This document shows positions 1 through 6,317 of a stretch of DNA of 11,449 nucleotides, piece after piece. Within the stretch, counting starts at the first letter, position 1. Each line of letters opens with the position of its first letter. The position numbers were made by a program, and so were the translations under genes. This stretch comes from Actinomycetes bacterium (GTDB taxonomy: Bacteria > Actinomycetota > Acidimicrobiia > Acidimicrobiales > Bog-793): contig JAKAOD010000047.1 of assembly GCA_021823365.1 (NCBI GenBank), forward strand, positions 1 through 11,449, given 5' to 3'. The notes under the pieces were generated by a model. That model ran no database searches. It was given only the letters and a program-made list of their open reading frames with translations, and was not told where the DNA came from.

Positions 1-1
1 A

Positions 2-346
2 CAGACCCACCACCTCCTTGACGCCGACGCAATACGCCACATGAGGCCCACGGCCGTGCTGCTCAACACGAGCCGCGGCCCCATCATCGATCAGGGGGCC
101 CTCATCACCGCCCTCGACGAGGGGTGGATCGCAGGAGCCGGGCTCGACGTGCTTGAACGCGAGCCCCCCGAGCTCTCCGACCGCATCCTCGATCGGCCGA
201 ACGTCGTCATCACACCCCATTCGGCCGCCTACAGCGAGGAGGCCCTCGGCGAGCTCATCGACACGGCCGTGCGTGACGTGCTTACCGTGTTGCGGGACGA
301 GATACCCCGCCACCTGGTCCCGGAACTGGAGGACCAACGCGCATGA
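2..346 (+). CDS. D-2-hydroxyacid dehydrogenase, C-terminal part (5' end outside window)
   Basis: NAD-dependent D-isomer-specific 2-hydroxyacid dehydrogenase, the family that interconverts 2-keto acids and D-2-hydroxy acids (glyoxylate/hydroxypyruvate reductase, phosphoglycerate dehydrogenase and relatives). The frame is open from base 2, so the upstream part of the gene is missing; 114 residues are visible. They cover the end of the nucleotide-binding domain and the return to the catalytic domain. All three family catalytic residues can be seen: Arg in LLNTSRGPIID (codon 74-76), Glu in LDVLEREP (161-163) and His in VITPHSAAYS (218-220). The stop overlaps the next start by 4 nt (ATGA), so it is translationally coupled to the SDR gene. 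The substrate cannot be told from this part; no ACT regulatory domain follows, which argues against a long-form SerA. Confidence 0.93.
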   Translation, partial: QTHHLLDADAIRHMRPTAVLLNTSRGPIIDQGALITALDEGWIAGAGLDVLEREPPELSDRILDRPNVVITPHSAAYSEEALGELIDTAVRDVLTVLRDEIPRHLVPELEDQRA

Positions 347-1092
347 GGGACCTGTTTGCGCTGACCGGTGATGTGGCCGTCGTGACCGGCGGCGCCAGCG
401 GATTCGGAGAGTCGATCGCGCGGTCGCTTGTCGAAGCCAGCGTCCGCGTGGCGCTCGTCGACCGGGACCGGAATGCCTTGGCGCGCGTCGCAGCCGATCT
501 CGGTTGCGCCTCATACGAGTGCGACGTGCGTCACCGCCAGCAGGTCGAAGGCACCTGGCGCTTACTCGAGGACGATCTCGGCTCGGCGTCGATGCTGGTC
601 AACAGCGCAGGAATCGGCGGATGGGGACCTGGCGCCGGCTACCCGGAGGAGCTCTGGCAGGACGTAATCGACATCAACCTCACGGGCACGTTCAACTTCT
701 GCACGGTGGCGGCCCGCTCGATGGTGACAGCCGGCGGCGGCGCGATCGTCAACGTCGCCTCCGTGATGGGCCTCGTCGCGACCTCCGGTCTTGCCGGCTA
801 TGCCGCAAGCAAAGGCGGTGTCGTCCAGCTCACCCGAGCGCTGGCCGTAGAGCTCGCGAGCCAGCATGTCCGGGTCAACGCTGTGGCACCGTCAACTTTC
901 GAGACCCCCCTCGTCGCGAGGAACCGGGCAACACGTCCTGAGGTCTACGAGTCGCTGCTTCAGCGCACGCCCCAACGTCGGTTCGGTGAGCCGGACGAGA
1001 TCGTGGCGCCCGTCCTGTTCCTGCTCAGCCGCGGTGCCTCGATGGTCACGGGTCATGTCCTTGCGGTTGACGGCGGCTACCTGGCGGGCTAA
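343..1092 (+). CDS. SDR family NAD(P)-dependent oxidoreductase
   Basis: Classical short-chain dehydrogenase/reductase, 249 residues, the usual length for the family. The cofactor-binding TGGASGFG lies at residues 15-22, NSAG at 87-90, the active-site Asn in INLTG at 112, Ser at 140 (NVAS), and the catalytic YAASK at 153-157. Asp40 at the end of the second strand (ALVDRD) predicts NAD rather than NADP preference. The ATG overlaps the stop of the upstream 2-hydroxyacid dehydrogenase (ATGA), so the two are co-transcribed and probably act in one pathway, for example oxidation of a hydroxy acid, polyol or sugar-derived alcohol. That pathway is inference: SDR specificity cannot be read from these motifs. 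It converges with the DUF488 gene; the 106-nt gap between them holds only a weak 6-bp hairpin (1172-1196). Confidence 0.95.
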   Translation: MRDLFALTGDVAVVTGGASGFGESIARSLVEASVRVALVDRDRNALARVAADLGCASYECDVRHRQQVEGTWRLLEDDLGSASMLVNSAGIGGWGPGAGYPEELWQDVIDINLTGTFNFCTVAARSMVTAGGGAIVNVASVMGLVATSGLAGYAASKGGVVQLTRALAVELASQHVRVNAVAPSTFETPLVARNRATRPEVYESLLQRTPQRRFGEPDEIVAPVLFLLSRGASMVTGHVLAVDGGYLAG

Positions 1093-1198
1093 CGGACCAG
1101 GACTATTGACTACCGAGCGTCGCGCCGAACGACATGTAGCCGTTCTCCCTCTCTCGGACCGCCCGCTATCCGCGGACTGCATTCCGTCTCGTCCGCCC

Positions 1199-1741
1199 TT
1201 ACCCCTGCACCGTCCGCACCGGCCGCCACGCCGCCTCCATCCCGAACAGCGCCTGCCGACCGGTCGGTCGCAGGCGCTCGCAGACCGCTTCGTACGACTC
1301 GACCGACCTGTCGTGGCGAAGGTGGCCGACCGCGACGCCACGGGAGGCGAGCACGCGCCCGATGAGGAGGTGGCGGTGGCACTCATCCGGCGCCTCCTCC
1401 GCACAGAGGATCGCGACGACCTGCCGCGCCGCGGCCTTCTCGAGGCGCTCGATGCTGGCTCCGAACGCGGCCGTCGCGGCGAGCCGGTCGTAGCGGACGT
1501 GACCTTCGGCGTCGTAGAGCTCGGGGTCCTCAGGTCGCCCGCCGAGCGTCGCGCCGAAGGAAGCGTAGGCGATCTGCTCCCCGCGGAGGGCGCGGTCGAG
1601 CGCGAGCGCGTTGAACTGGGGAAAGCGGGAGCGGGGCACGCTGCGCACGTCGGCGACGAGCGCGACGCGACGCTCTTCGAGCAGCACGAGGACGTCGTCG
1701 ATCGGAGCGTTGGAGTGTCCGATTGTGAGGAGCTCGGTCAC
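1199..1741 (-). CDS. DUF488 family protein
   Basis: 180-residue protein with the hallmarks of the DUF488 family: TIGHSN at residues 6-11, ADVRSVPRSRFPQFN at 30-44, LCAEEAPDECHR at 112-123. The conserved His9, Asp31, Arg33, Arg39, Cys113, Glu115, Cys121, His122 and Arg123 are all present, so the gene is intact. The biochemical function of the family is not established; the invariant Cys/His/Arg set suggests a small enzyme or nucleic-acid-linked role, but that is inference. The GTG start is well supported: GGGAGGT lies 5 nt upstream (1747-1753). About 90 nt upstream of the start sits a LexA-type palindrome (1825-1842), so DNA-damage control is possible. The gene follows the 55-residue small ORF on the same strand after a 229-nt gap, long enough for its own promoter. 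Confidence 0.9.
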   Translation of the reverse strand: MTELLTIGHSNAPIDDVLVLLEERRVALVADVRSVPRSRFPQFNALALDRALRGEQIAYASFGATLGGRPEDPELYDAEGHVRYDRLAATAAFGASIERLEKAAARQVVAILCAEEAPDECHRHLLIGRVLASRGVAVGHLRHDRSVESYEAVCERLRPTGRQALFGMEAAWRPVRTVQG

Positions 1742-1970
1742 GCTCTACCTCCCCCACCGGGGACCACCCCGCTCCCCTGCCCTCCTGGCCTGCGGCGATG
1801 TGCCGGCCCGGGTCCCGACAGCAAGGCGAACACCTGTTCGCCACCGCGCTACCCTACCGGCGTTACGATGGACCCGTCGCCCGAGAACCGCCAGCGGTCG
1901 CTCGCGATGTGCTCACTCGGCGTGGCCTCGTGCCCGCTCACGAGGGCTCCCGGCGCCGAGACGACGAGCG
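1742..1970. other. Gap upstream of DUF488, regulatory
   Basis: No convincing gene. The gap holds the LexA-like palindrome (1825-1842), a possible minus-strand -10 (TAGGGT, 1851-1856) and the DUF488 ribosome-binding site (1747-1753). A plus-strand ORF of 89 codons (1798-2067) spans it but lacks a ribosome-binding site and runs antisense through the 55-residue ORF. Confidence 0.45.
1825..1842. promoter_or_regulatory. Candidate LexA (SOS) box
   Basis: Perfect 8-bp inverted repeat around a 2-bp centre: GGCGAACA-CC-TGTTCGCC. The core CGAAC-ACCT-GTTCG fits the Gram-positive/actinobacterial LexA operator (CGAAC RNRY GTTCG) at 13 of 14 positions. It lies about 85-100 nt upstream of the DUF488 GTG start. 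On the minus strand a TAGGGT that could serve as a -10 element lies 10 nt upstream (1851-1856), which would put the box over the transcription start, as expected for repression. No believable plus-strand gene follows it. I read no second GAAC-N4-GTTC in the window, but this was by eye. Confidence 0.5.
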
Positions 1971-2138
1971 CTATTCCTGTTTGCCCAGCTGGTTCGACGC
2001 GCCGTTATGCGACGGCTGCGGCTCCGCGTTCGGTCGCGAACCACCGCTCGGCTCTGTCGGCGCGTAGAACCCCTGGCCCTCACGTGGCCGCTCACTGGCC
2101 TTGCGCGTCTCTTCCGTGGTAACCGCCGTGGCTGCCAT
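1971..2138 (-). CDS. Small hydrophilic hypothetical protein (55 aa)
   Basis: Short ORF of 55 codons starting MAATAVTTEE and ending NQLGKQE. GGAGG lies 6 nt before its ATG (2145-2149), one of the best ribosome-binding sites in the window. The start is 19 nt after the stop of the membrane-anchored hypothetical gene on the same strand, so it would be the second gene of a two-gene operon. The product is very hydrophilic and looks disordered: rich in Pro, Ser, Glu, Asn and Gln, no Cys, no membrane segment, one Phe and one Tyr. Low complexity and short length mean no family can be assigned. It could be chance, but the strong start signal, the spacing and the uninterrupted frame favour a real gene. 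Confidence 0.5.
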   Translation of the reverse strand: MAATAVTTEETRKASERPREGQGFYAPTEPSGGSRPNAEPQPSHNGASNQLGKQE

Positions 2139-2157
2139 CGCACACCTCCGACCGTGA

Positions 2158-2664
2158 TCAGCCTACCTGCGTCAGGACTGGCACGAACACCTGGTCAGCC
2201 CACGACCAGCTCCCGCCGAAGCGACGCCGCTCGACGTTGATCCCGAACGAGACCCTCCACCCGACGACTCCTGGAGGCAGTGGGCCGAGATTGAACAGCA
2301 CCGTGGTGAGGAGGGTCTCTCCGGCCTCGACGAAGTGTCCCCCACCGCCGGCGGCTGGGCCGAAGACTGCACCCGCTTCCCAGAACTGCCCGTCGACCAG
2401 GCCGTCCTCGTCTCGCCATACTTCCGTCACTCGGATCGTCGCGCCATCGTCGCCGCTGAACCTCAGCCGGAAGACGCCCACCGCGCGCACCGATGGCCGG
2501 GCAGAAAGGAGCACCATGTGGTCGGCGATGTGCGCTTCCGCCGCCAGAATGGCGGTCGCCTTGCGACCGTAGAAGCCAGCCGCGACCGCGCCAGCCGCGG
2601 CAGCCATCAGGGCTGCCGTCGAGCCAACAGCCGCGAAGATGTGCGACCACAGGGCGGCGATCAT
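2158..2664 (-). CDS. Membrane-anchored hypothetical protein
   Basis: 168-residue protein I do not recognise. Residues about 7-32 form a hydrophobic Ala-rich helix (IFAAVGSTAALMAAAAGAV), followed by GFYGRKATAIL and then a polar domain with alternating strand-like segments (VRAVGVFRLRFSG, ATIRVTEVW, LTTVLFNLGPLPPGVVGWRVSFGI). This suggests a single N-terminal membrane anchor and a beta-rich domain, perhaps immunoglobulin-like, of about 120 residues. Codon use is strongly GC-biased at third positions, supporting coding. The ATG at 2664 has only a weak GAGCGG upstream, so the start is less certain than the frame. The 55-residue ORF begins 19 nt after the stop, and the nuclease gene lies 63 nt upstream on the same strand; no function can be proposed from this context. 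Confidence 0.7.
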   Translation of the reverse strand: MIAALWSHIFAAVGSTAALMAAAAGAVAAGFYGRKATAILAAEAHIADHMVLLSARPSVRAVGVFRLRFSGDDGATIRVTEVWRDEDGLVDGQFWEAGAVFGPAAGGGGHFVEAGETLLTTVLFNLGPLPPGVVGWRVSFGINVERRRFGGSWSWADQVFVPVLTQVG

Positions 2665-2727
2665 GCCGCTCGACGATACGAGGCCGGTGCTTCGGGGGCA
2701 CTGACGACTTCGCTCACACCAAGGCCC

Positions 2728-3240
2728 TCACGATTTCCGCGGCCGCGGACTCGGCTTGCCCACGAGGCGCCTCACGTCGTCGCCCCGCTCGGCCTCCTCC
2801 GCCAGCGCCTCGTTGTCTGCCTCGTTCAAGACGCGACCGGTCCGCGTCCGTAGCGGCGCCCCGCTCGCGCCGTCTCGCCACGAAAGCGCCCGCCGCGCGT
2901 ACTCAAGCGCCCGGCCGTCGGCGACCGTCGTCGTCGAGACCCGCAGCACCCGGTAGCCCTCGACAGCGGCGAGGCTGTACTTCTCGGCGTCTCGCTCCGC
3001 GCCGGCGCCTCGGACGTGCCGGCCGCCCGAGTGCAGGCCGCCGTCGACCTCGCAGGCGAGGAGCTGTCCTGGCCAGGCGAAGTCGAAGCGGGACTCGCGG
3101 CCGGGCACAAGACGGACCTGGCGCTCCGGTACGCGTAGACCCGCTCGTTCGATCTGGTGAAAGAGCGCGTCCTCGAACTGCTCTCGCTCGAGCCGGGCGA
3201 GCCGGCGCTTCGCGTCGGGCGGTGTGGATTGCCGCGGCAC
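2728..3240 (-). CDS. Vsr/DUF559-like PD-(D/E)XK endonuclease
   Basis: Predicted single-domain nuclease of the restriction-endonuclease-like fold, 170 residues from the chosen GTG. The family signature is clear: SRFDFAWPGQLLACEVDGG, then SGGRHVRG, then ERDAEKYSLAAVEGYRVLRVST. With numbering from GTG 3240, the metal/catalytic set is likely Asp53, Glu64 and Lys87. Such proteins are common in phages and genomic islands as Vsr-like or DUF559 nucleases; the DNA target is unknown. The frame stays open upstream to an ATG at 3387, but that would overlap the divergent 3362 gene and add a non-family-like segment, so I place the start at tandem GTG codons (3243/3240), where AAGAG lies 4 nt before the second. 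The tail past residue 120 is charged and low in complexity. Confidence 0.72.
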   Translation of the reverse strand: MPRQSTPPDAKRRLARLEREQFEDALFHQIERAGLRVPERQVRLVPGRESRFDFAWPGQLLACEVDGGLHSGGRHVRGAGAERDAEKYSLAAVEGYRVLRVSTTTVADGRALEYARRALSWRDGASGAPLRTRTGRVLNEADNEALAEEAERGDDVRRLVGKPSPRPRKS

Positions 3241-3361
3241 CACACTCTTGCTGTTTGGAGTCGCCACTGAGCAGATGCTCCGCCGTGACGACGGCCCAGT
3301 GATGCGACCGACGCAGATACAAACCTTGAATGTTTCTACGGCTTCGGTAGATGCTTCTCGC

Positions 3362-3619
3362 ATGCCATCCAAGTACGACCCGCTCAAGCAGTACCTGCTC
3401 GTCGCCGCTCGCGGTCCAGTCGAGATGTCCTTTGCTGAGATCGAGCGACTCCTCGGTCTCCCTCTGCCCAGGTCAGCACGCCATTACGATGCCTGGTGGC
3501 TCGACGCAAGCGCCGGGACAACCCACGTGCAGGCCAGGGCGTGGCTGGACGCACATCGCCGGGTTGAACACGTCGATCGCGCGGGAGGTGTCGTCCGCTT
3601 CGGCGCCGTTCGCCCGTAG
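3362..3619 (+). CDS. DUF7662-like small protein
   Basis: 85-residue protein starting MPSKYDPLKQYL, with FAEIERLLGLPLPRSARHY, a DAWW motif and an end of the form HVQARAWLDAHRRVEHVDRAGGVVRF. This pattern (SKYDPL at the start, an EIE..LG.PLP.SAR..  AWW core, QARAWL..G.RVE.VD at the end) is one I recognise from small stand-alone DUF7662 proteins and from C-terminal modules of nucleases and other accessory proteins; function is unknown. The frame is open further upstream to 3224, but the homologous part starts exactly at the ATG at 3362, so I use that. The ribosome-binding site is weak. It is divergent from the Vsr-like nuclease, with 121 nt between starts, and convergent with the dGTPase relic. 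Confidence 0.72.
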   Translation: MPSKYDPLKQYLLVAARGPVEMSFAEIERLLGLPLPRSARHYDAWWLDASAGTTHVQARAWLDAHRRVEHVDRAGGVVRFGAVRP

Positions 3620-3670
3620 CGCAACGTCATTCAGTCGGGACGTGCCCCGCTGCCCGAGGATGCCCGCCGC

Positions 3671-4107
3671 CTACTGCGCCGCCTCGATAAGCACCTCAGG
3701 GACCGCGACGCCGAGCCGGCGCGCCGTCCGGATCGCATGGCGGTCCGTCGATCCGGCGACGTAGGCGACGGCGATCTGTTCGACCTCGAGCGCGTGGGTG
3801 AGGCGGGTGCGTGCCATGTCCTTCGGGTGGACGAAGACCTGGGTCTTTCCCGCCAGGCGCCGGAAGGCCGTCGAGTGGGTGATCCGGTCGTAGTCCCGCT
3901 CGAAGCAGGTCCACCACGGATCCGGCTCCTCCTCCCGTGCCCGCACCCCGCGCCAAGGGATCCGGTCGCGCCCTCGGCGAGCCAGGCGTCGCCGGCCTCC
4001 TCCCGCTGTGCCCGGTCGAAGACGCCCTTCGGCTCGATGCAAGGCGGGTCGCCTTCGTGCGGGACCACGGCGGGCAGGTCAAGCGAGGAGCTCTTCGTTA
4101 CCGCCAT
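3671..4107 (-). pseudogene. dGTPase-like HD phosphohydrolase, frameshifted and truncated remnant
   Basis: Remnant of a deoxyguanosinetriphosphate triphosphohydrolase-like gene. In the frame of 3671-4042, [17 protein letters not shown] is followed by [18 protein letters not shown] and [14 protein letters not shown], the conserved N-terminal block of the family, including the first metal-binding His (codon 3794-3796). After about 3772 the similarity stops, and a TAG follows 32 residues later; the essential HD pair and the later Asp are missing, so no active enzyme is possible. The expected upstream segment ([19 protein letters not shown]) lies in a different frame that starts with an ATG at 4107. 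The frame change falls near the CCCC run at 3946-3949, consistent with a small indel. An intact homologue is about 330-500 residues. The relic is flanked by nuclease and DUF7662 genes. Confidence 0.75.
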
Positions 4108-4223
4108 GGAGGAATTTCCGCCTCACGCAGGGACGTCACCGTCGGCGTGCTCAGGAGACCTCCGCGTCTTGCTGGCTGTGGTGGCTCAGCCCGCCAGGTT
4201 CCGAGCTGCGTTCCCCGGTCGAT
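4108..4223. other. Intergenic gap, nothing recognised
   Basis: The 116 nt between the dGTPase relic and the secreted-protein gene hold no ORF with a start signal and no strong hairpin with a T-tract. A 5-bp hairpin within GGCTGTGGTGGCTCAGCC (about 4173-4190) is too weak to call a terminator. Confidence 0.4.
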
Positions 4224-4838
4224 TCACGGCGCGCTGATGTTCAGGTCGACTATGGGAGGAGCTGAGCCGGAGGAGCTCCGGTAGGTCCGGGCAGTGATCT
4301 CCAGTGCGCCGAACACCCTCTTGCTGGTCGCAGTCTCAAGACCGTGCTTGTTGGTGTTCAGCACCCGGCCAAGGCACCACGCTTGTGCCGCCCTCCCCGA
4401 CAGCTCACCACAGACGAGCGAGTCGTACATGACCTGCCGTTCGAGTGTCTTCTTACTGTGAACATCGAGCACAGTCACGGTCTGGACATCGACCACCTCG
4501 GGGTAGCCGAGTATCTCATCGAGCGTGAAGAGGCCCGAGTCGTGGCCGAGCACGCGGGGCACGCCCTTCACCGCGCCGGCCTTCTCGAAGACGGTTGCCT
4601 TGCCCGCTATCGCGCGGAAGGCCGCCTCCACCTGTGCCCTTGTCAACCCAATGCTGGGCTCGAAGCCATCGTGAGGGCTCCGCTCTGGTCTTCCGCCAGC
4701 ACGTGACGCGACGGCCGCGGCCTGTCCGGGCATGCTCGCCACGAGGACGACGATGGCCAGCACGACGCCAGAAAGGGCGGCTCGTCCGATCAGGTGACGG
4801 TTCGCGCATGCTGAGATGCGCCAACTCCCGGATCTCAC
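4224..4838 (-). CDS. Secreted hypothetical protein
   Basis: 204-residue protein with an export signal: basic n-region (MRSGSWRISACANRH), hydrophobic LSGVVLAIVVLVASMPG and a small-residue cleavage region (GQAAAVAS), with cleavage expected around residues 41-44. The mature part (about 160 residues) is not a family I know; it has FTLDEILGYPEVVDVQTVTVLDVHS, two cysteines 13 residues apart (SLVCGEL and AWCLGR) that could form a disulfide, and a strand-rich end. The frame reaches an ATG at 4886 directly abutting the GH1 stop, but that start has no ribosome-binding site and adds a basic leader; GTG 4838 has GAGGAGG 7 nt upstream and gives a proper signal peptide, so I chose it. It lies 48 nt after GH1 on the same strand, probably last in the operon; no lipobox is evident. 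Confidence 0.75.
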   Translation of the reverse strand: MRSGSWRISACANRHLIGRAALSGVVLAIVVLVASMPGQAAAVASRAGGRPERSPHDGFEPSIGLTRAQVEAAFRAIAGKATVFEKAGAVKGVPRVLGHDSGLFTLDEILGYPEVVDVQTVTVLDVHSKKTLERQVMYDSLVCGELSGRAAQAWCLGRVLNTNKHGLETATSKRVFGALEITARTYRSSSGSAPPIVDLNISAP

Positions 4839-4845
4839 GGCGCGT

Positions 4846-4852
4846 CCTCCTC
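4846..4852 (-). promoter_or_regulatory. Ribosome-binding site deciding the secreted-protein start
   Basis: GAGGAGG on the minus strand, 7 nt before GTG 4838. The competing ATG at 4886 is preceded by CCCCTCCTAG, which has no Shine-Dalgarno match, so this site settles the start. Confidence 0.7.
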
Positions 4853-4886
4853 GTCTACTTGACTTGCGCACGCACACAATGGTCAT

Positions 4887-6233
4887 CTAGGAGGGGAGCG
4901 CGCCGCGGCGTGCGACCTCCCCGTACCACAAGCCGCTGTCCTTGACGACGCGCTCTTGAGTTCCGAAGTCGACGTAGACGATGCCGAAGCGCTTCGAGTA
5001 GCCGTGCGCCCACTCGAAGTTGTCGAGCAGCGACCAGACGAAGTAGCCCTGCACCGGCACGCCCTCCTCCCGGGCGCGCAGCACCTCGGCGATGTGGGAC
5101 TCGAGGTAGGCGATGCGCTTCGGGTCGTGCACCTGCTCACCCTCGCGCCGGTCCTCGAACGCGGCGCCGTTCTCGGTGACGAAGAGCACCGGCAGCTTGT
5201 AGCGAAGGTGTACCTGGCGCAGGATCAGTCGTAGCCCATCCGGGCGGATGACCCATCCCATCGCAGTCCTCGGGGCCTCCGGCTCCTCGACGGCATCAAA
5301 GCCCGCCCAGCTCGTCGGGTCGTGACGGGCCTTGAAGCCGGAGTAGTAGTTGATGCCGGCGAAGTCCGGGGGGACCCGGAGCTCCTCCATGTCGTGCTCA
5401 TAGCCGGCAGGCAGGTAGGGGCGAAGGATGCGCTCGATCTGTTCCGGGTAGGCGCCGTGGACGAGAGGGTCGAGGAAGAGCGGGAAGCTGAGCCAGGCGT
5501 GGGCTGTCGCGGCCGCGGCGATGTCGTCCGCCGCGGCGCTCGCCGGCCAGACGGCGGCGTTGTGGAGGACGATGCCGACCGACGCCTGCGGGACGGCCGC
5601 CTTCACGGCGTGCCAGGCGGCGGCGTGCGCCCGCAGCTGGTTGTGCACGGCATGGCCTGCCGCGTAGATGTTGCGGATGCCCGGGGCGTGCGCGCCGGCG
5701 AGATGTCCCTCATCGGCGACGACAAATGGCTCGTTCAACGTCGCCCACCACCTCACCCGGTCGCCGAGGGCAGACGCGACGACCGACGCGTACTCGGCGA
5801 ACCACGCCGCGACGTCGCGGTTGGTCCAGCCGCCCCGCCGCTGCAGGACCGAGGGGAGCTCCCAGTGATGGAGGGTGACGAACGGTTCGATGCCCGCTTC
5901 GAGCAGGACGTCGAGGAGGCGGTCGTAGAAGGCGATCCCCGCCGGGTTCACCTTTCCGACCCCGTCGGGCAGGATGCGCGGCCAGCGGATCGAGAAGCGG
6001 TAGGCACCGAGCCCGAGCCGGCGCATGATCTCGACGTCCCCGCCGAAGCGGTGGTAGTGGTCGCAGGCGACGTCCCCGGTCTCGCCGTCGTGGGTGGCGC
6101 CCGGCGTGTGGGCGAACTCGTGCCAGATGCAGCGGCCGGAGCCGTCGGCGAGGGGCGAGCCCTCGATCTGATACGACGACGTCGCCGCGCCCCAGTAAAA
6201 GCGGCTGTCGGGCGTCGCCTCATGGAGCGTCAC
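4887..6233 (-). CDS. GH1 family beta-glucosidase/beta-glycosidase
   Basis: Complete glycoside hydrolase family 1 enzyme, 448 residues, the normal size. It cleaves terminal beta-linked sugars (typically glucose, galactose or fucose) with retention. Landmarks: FYWGAATSSYQIEG at residues 12-25 with sugar-binding Gln22, LHHWELP at 121-127, the acid/base Glu168 in TLNEP, NYYSG at 295-299, the nucleophile Glu354 in TENG, and the sugar-binding end of the barrel FVWSLLDNFEW at 398-408 (Trp400, Glu407, Trp408). There is no signal peptide, so it is cytoplasmic. The GTG start has AAGGAG 5 nt upstream. It begins 84 nt after the second ATPase of the transporter, so it probably hydrolyses what that transporter imports. 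Aryl or disaccharide specificity cannot be decided from sequence; nothing suggests a 6-phospho-glycosidase role, and no PTS genes are present. Confidence 0.96.
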   Translation of the reverse strand: MTLHEATPDSRFYWGAATSSYQIEGSPLADGSGRCIWHEFAHTPGATHDGETGDVACDHYHRFGGDVEIMRRLGLGAYRFSIRWPRILPDGVGKVNPAGIAFYDRLLDVLLEAGIEPFVTLHHWELPSVLQRRGGWTNRDVAAWFAEYASVVASALGDRVRWWATLNEPFVVADEGHLAGAHAPGIRNIYAAGHAVHNQLRAHAAAWHAVKAAVPQASVGIVLHNAAVWPASAAADDIAAAATAHAWLSFPLFLDPLVHGAYPEQIERILRPYLPAGYEHDMEELRVPPDFAGINYYSGFKARHDPTSWAGFDAVEEPEAPRTAMGWVIRPDGLRLILRQVHLRYKLPVLFVTENGAAFEDRREGEQVHDPKRIAYLESHIAEVLRAREEGVPVQGYFVWSLLDNFEWAHGYSKRFGIVYVDFGTQERVVKDSGLWYGEVARRGALPS

Positions 6234-6317
6234 GGGATCTCCTTCCTGTCGACTCTTGGGACGCGGCCGAGCGATGCCGCGCCGTCGTCGCGGGTCGTGA
6301 CGGCGCGCACCGTCACC

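Noticed and set aside
1172..1196. 6-bp hairpin (GCGGAC/GTCCGC) between the convergent SDR and DUF488 genes
   Set aside because: A 13-nt loop and no T-tract on either side; too weak to call a terminator.
1798..2067. Plus-strand 89-codon ORF with a CDGCG motif
   Set aside because: No ribosome-binding site, it runs through the LexA-like box and antisense to the better supported 55-residue ORF. The CxxC pair alone is not evidence of a zinc protein.
866..2122. Plus-strand open frame of 418 codons across the SDR end and DUF488
   Set aside because: It is antisense to the DUF488 gene and crosses the SDR stop in another frame; the protein is Arg/Pro-rich with no domain and no ribosome-binding site.
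2903..3322. Alternative frame starting MYLRRSHHWAVVTAEHLL upstream of the nuclease, resembling the N-terminal winged-helix of DUF559 proteins
   Set aside because: The resemblance (VVTAEHLL) is short and in a different frame from the nuclease; the rest of the frame is Arg/Ala low complexity. A frameshifted N-terminal domain cannot be ruled out but is not supported.
3335..3351. Small hairpin TCTAC-GGCTTCG-GTAGA just before the DUF7662-like gene
   Set aside because: Only 5 bp of stem; likely by chance. No riboswitch or attenuator features around it.
3737..4237. Plus-strand 166-codon open frame
   Set aside because: It is antisense to the recognisable dGTPase remnant and has no family features.
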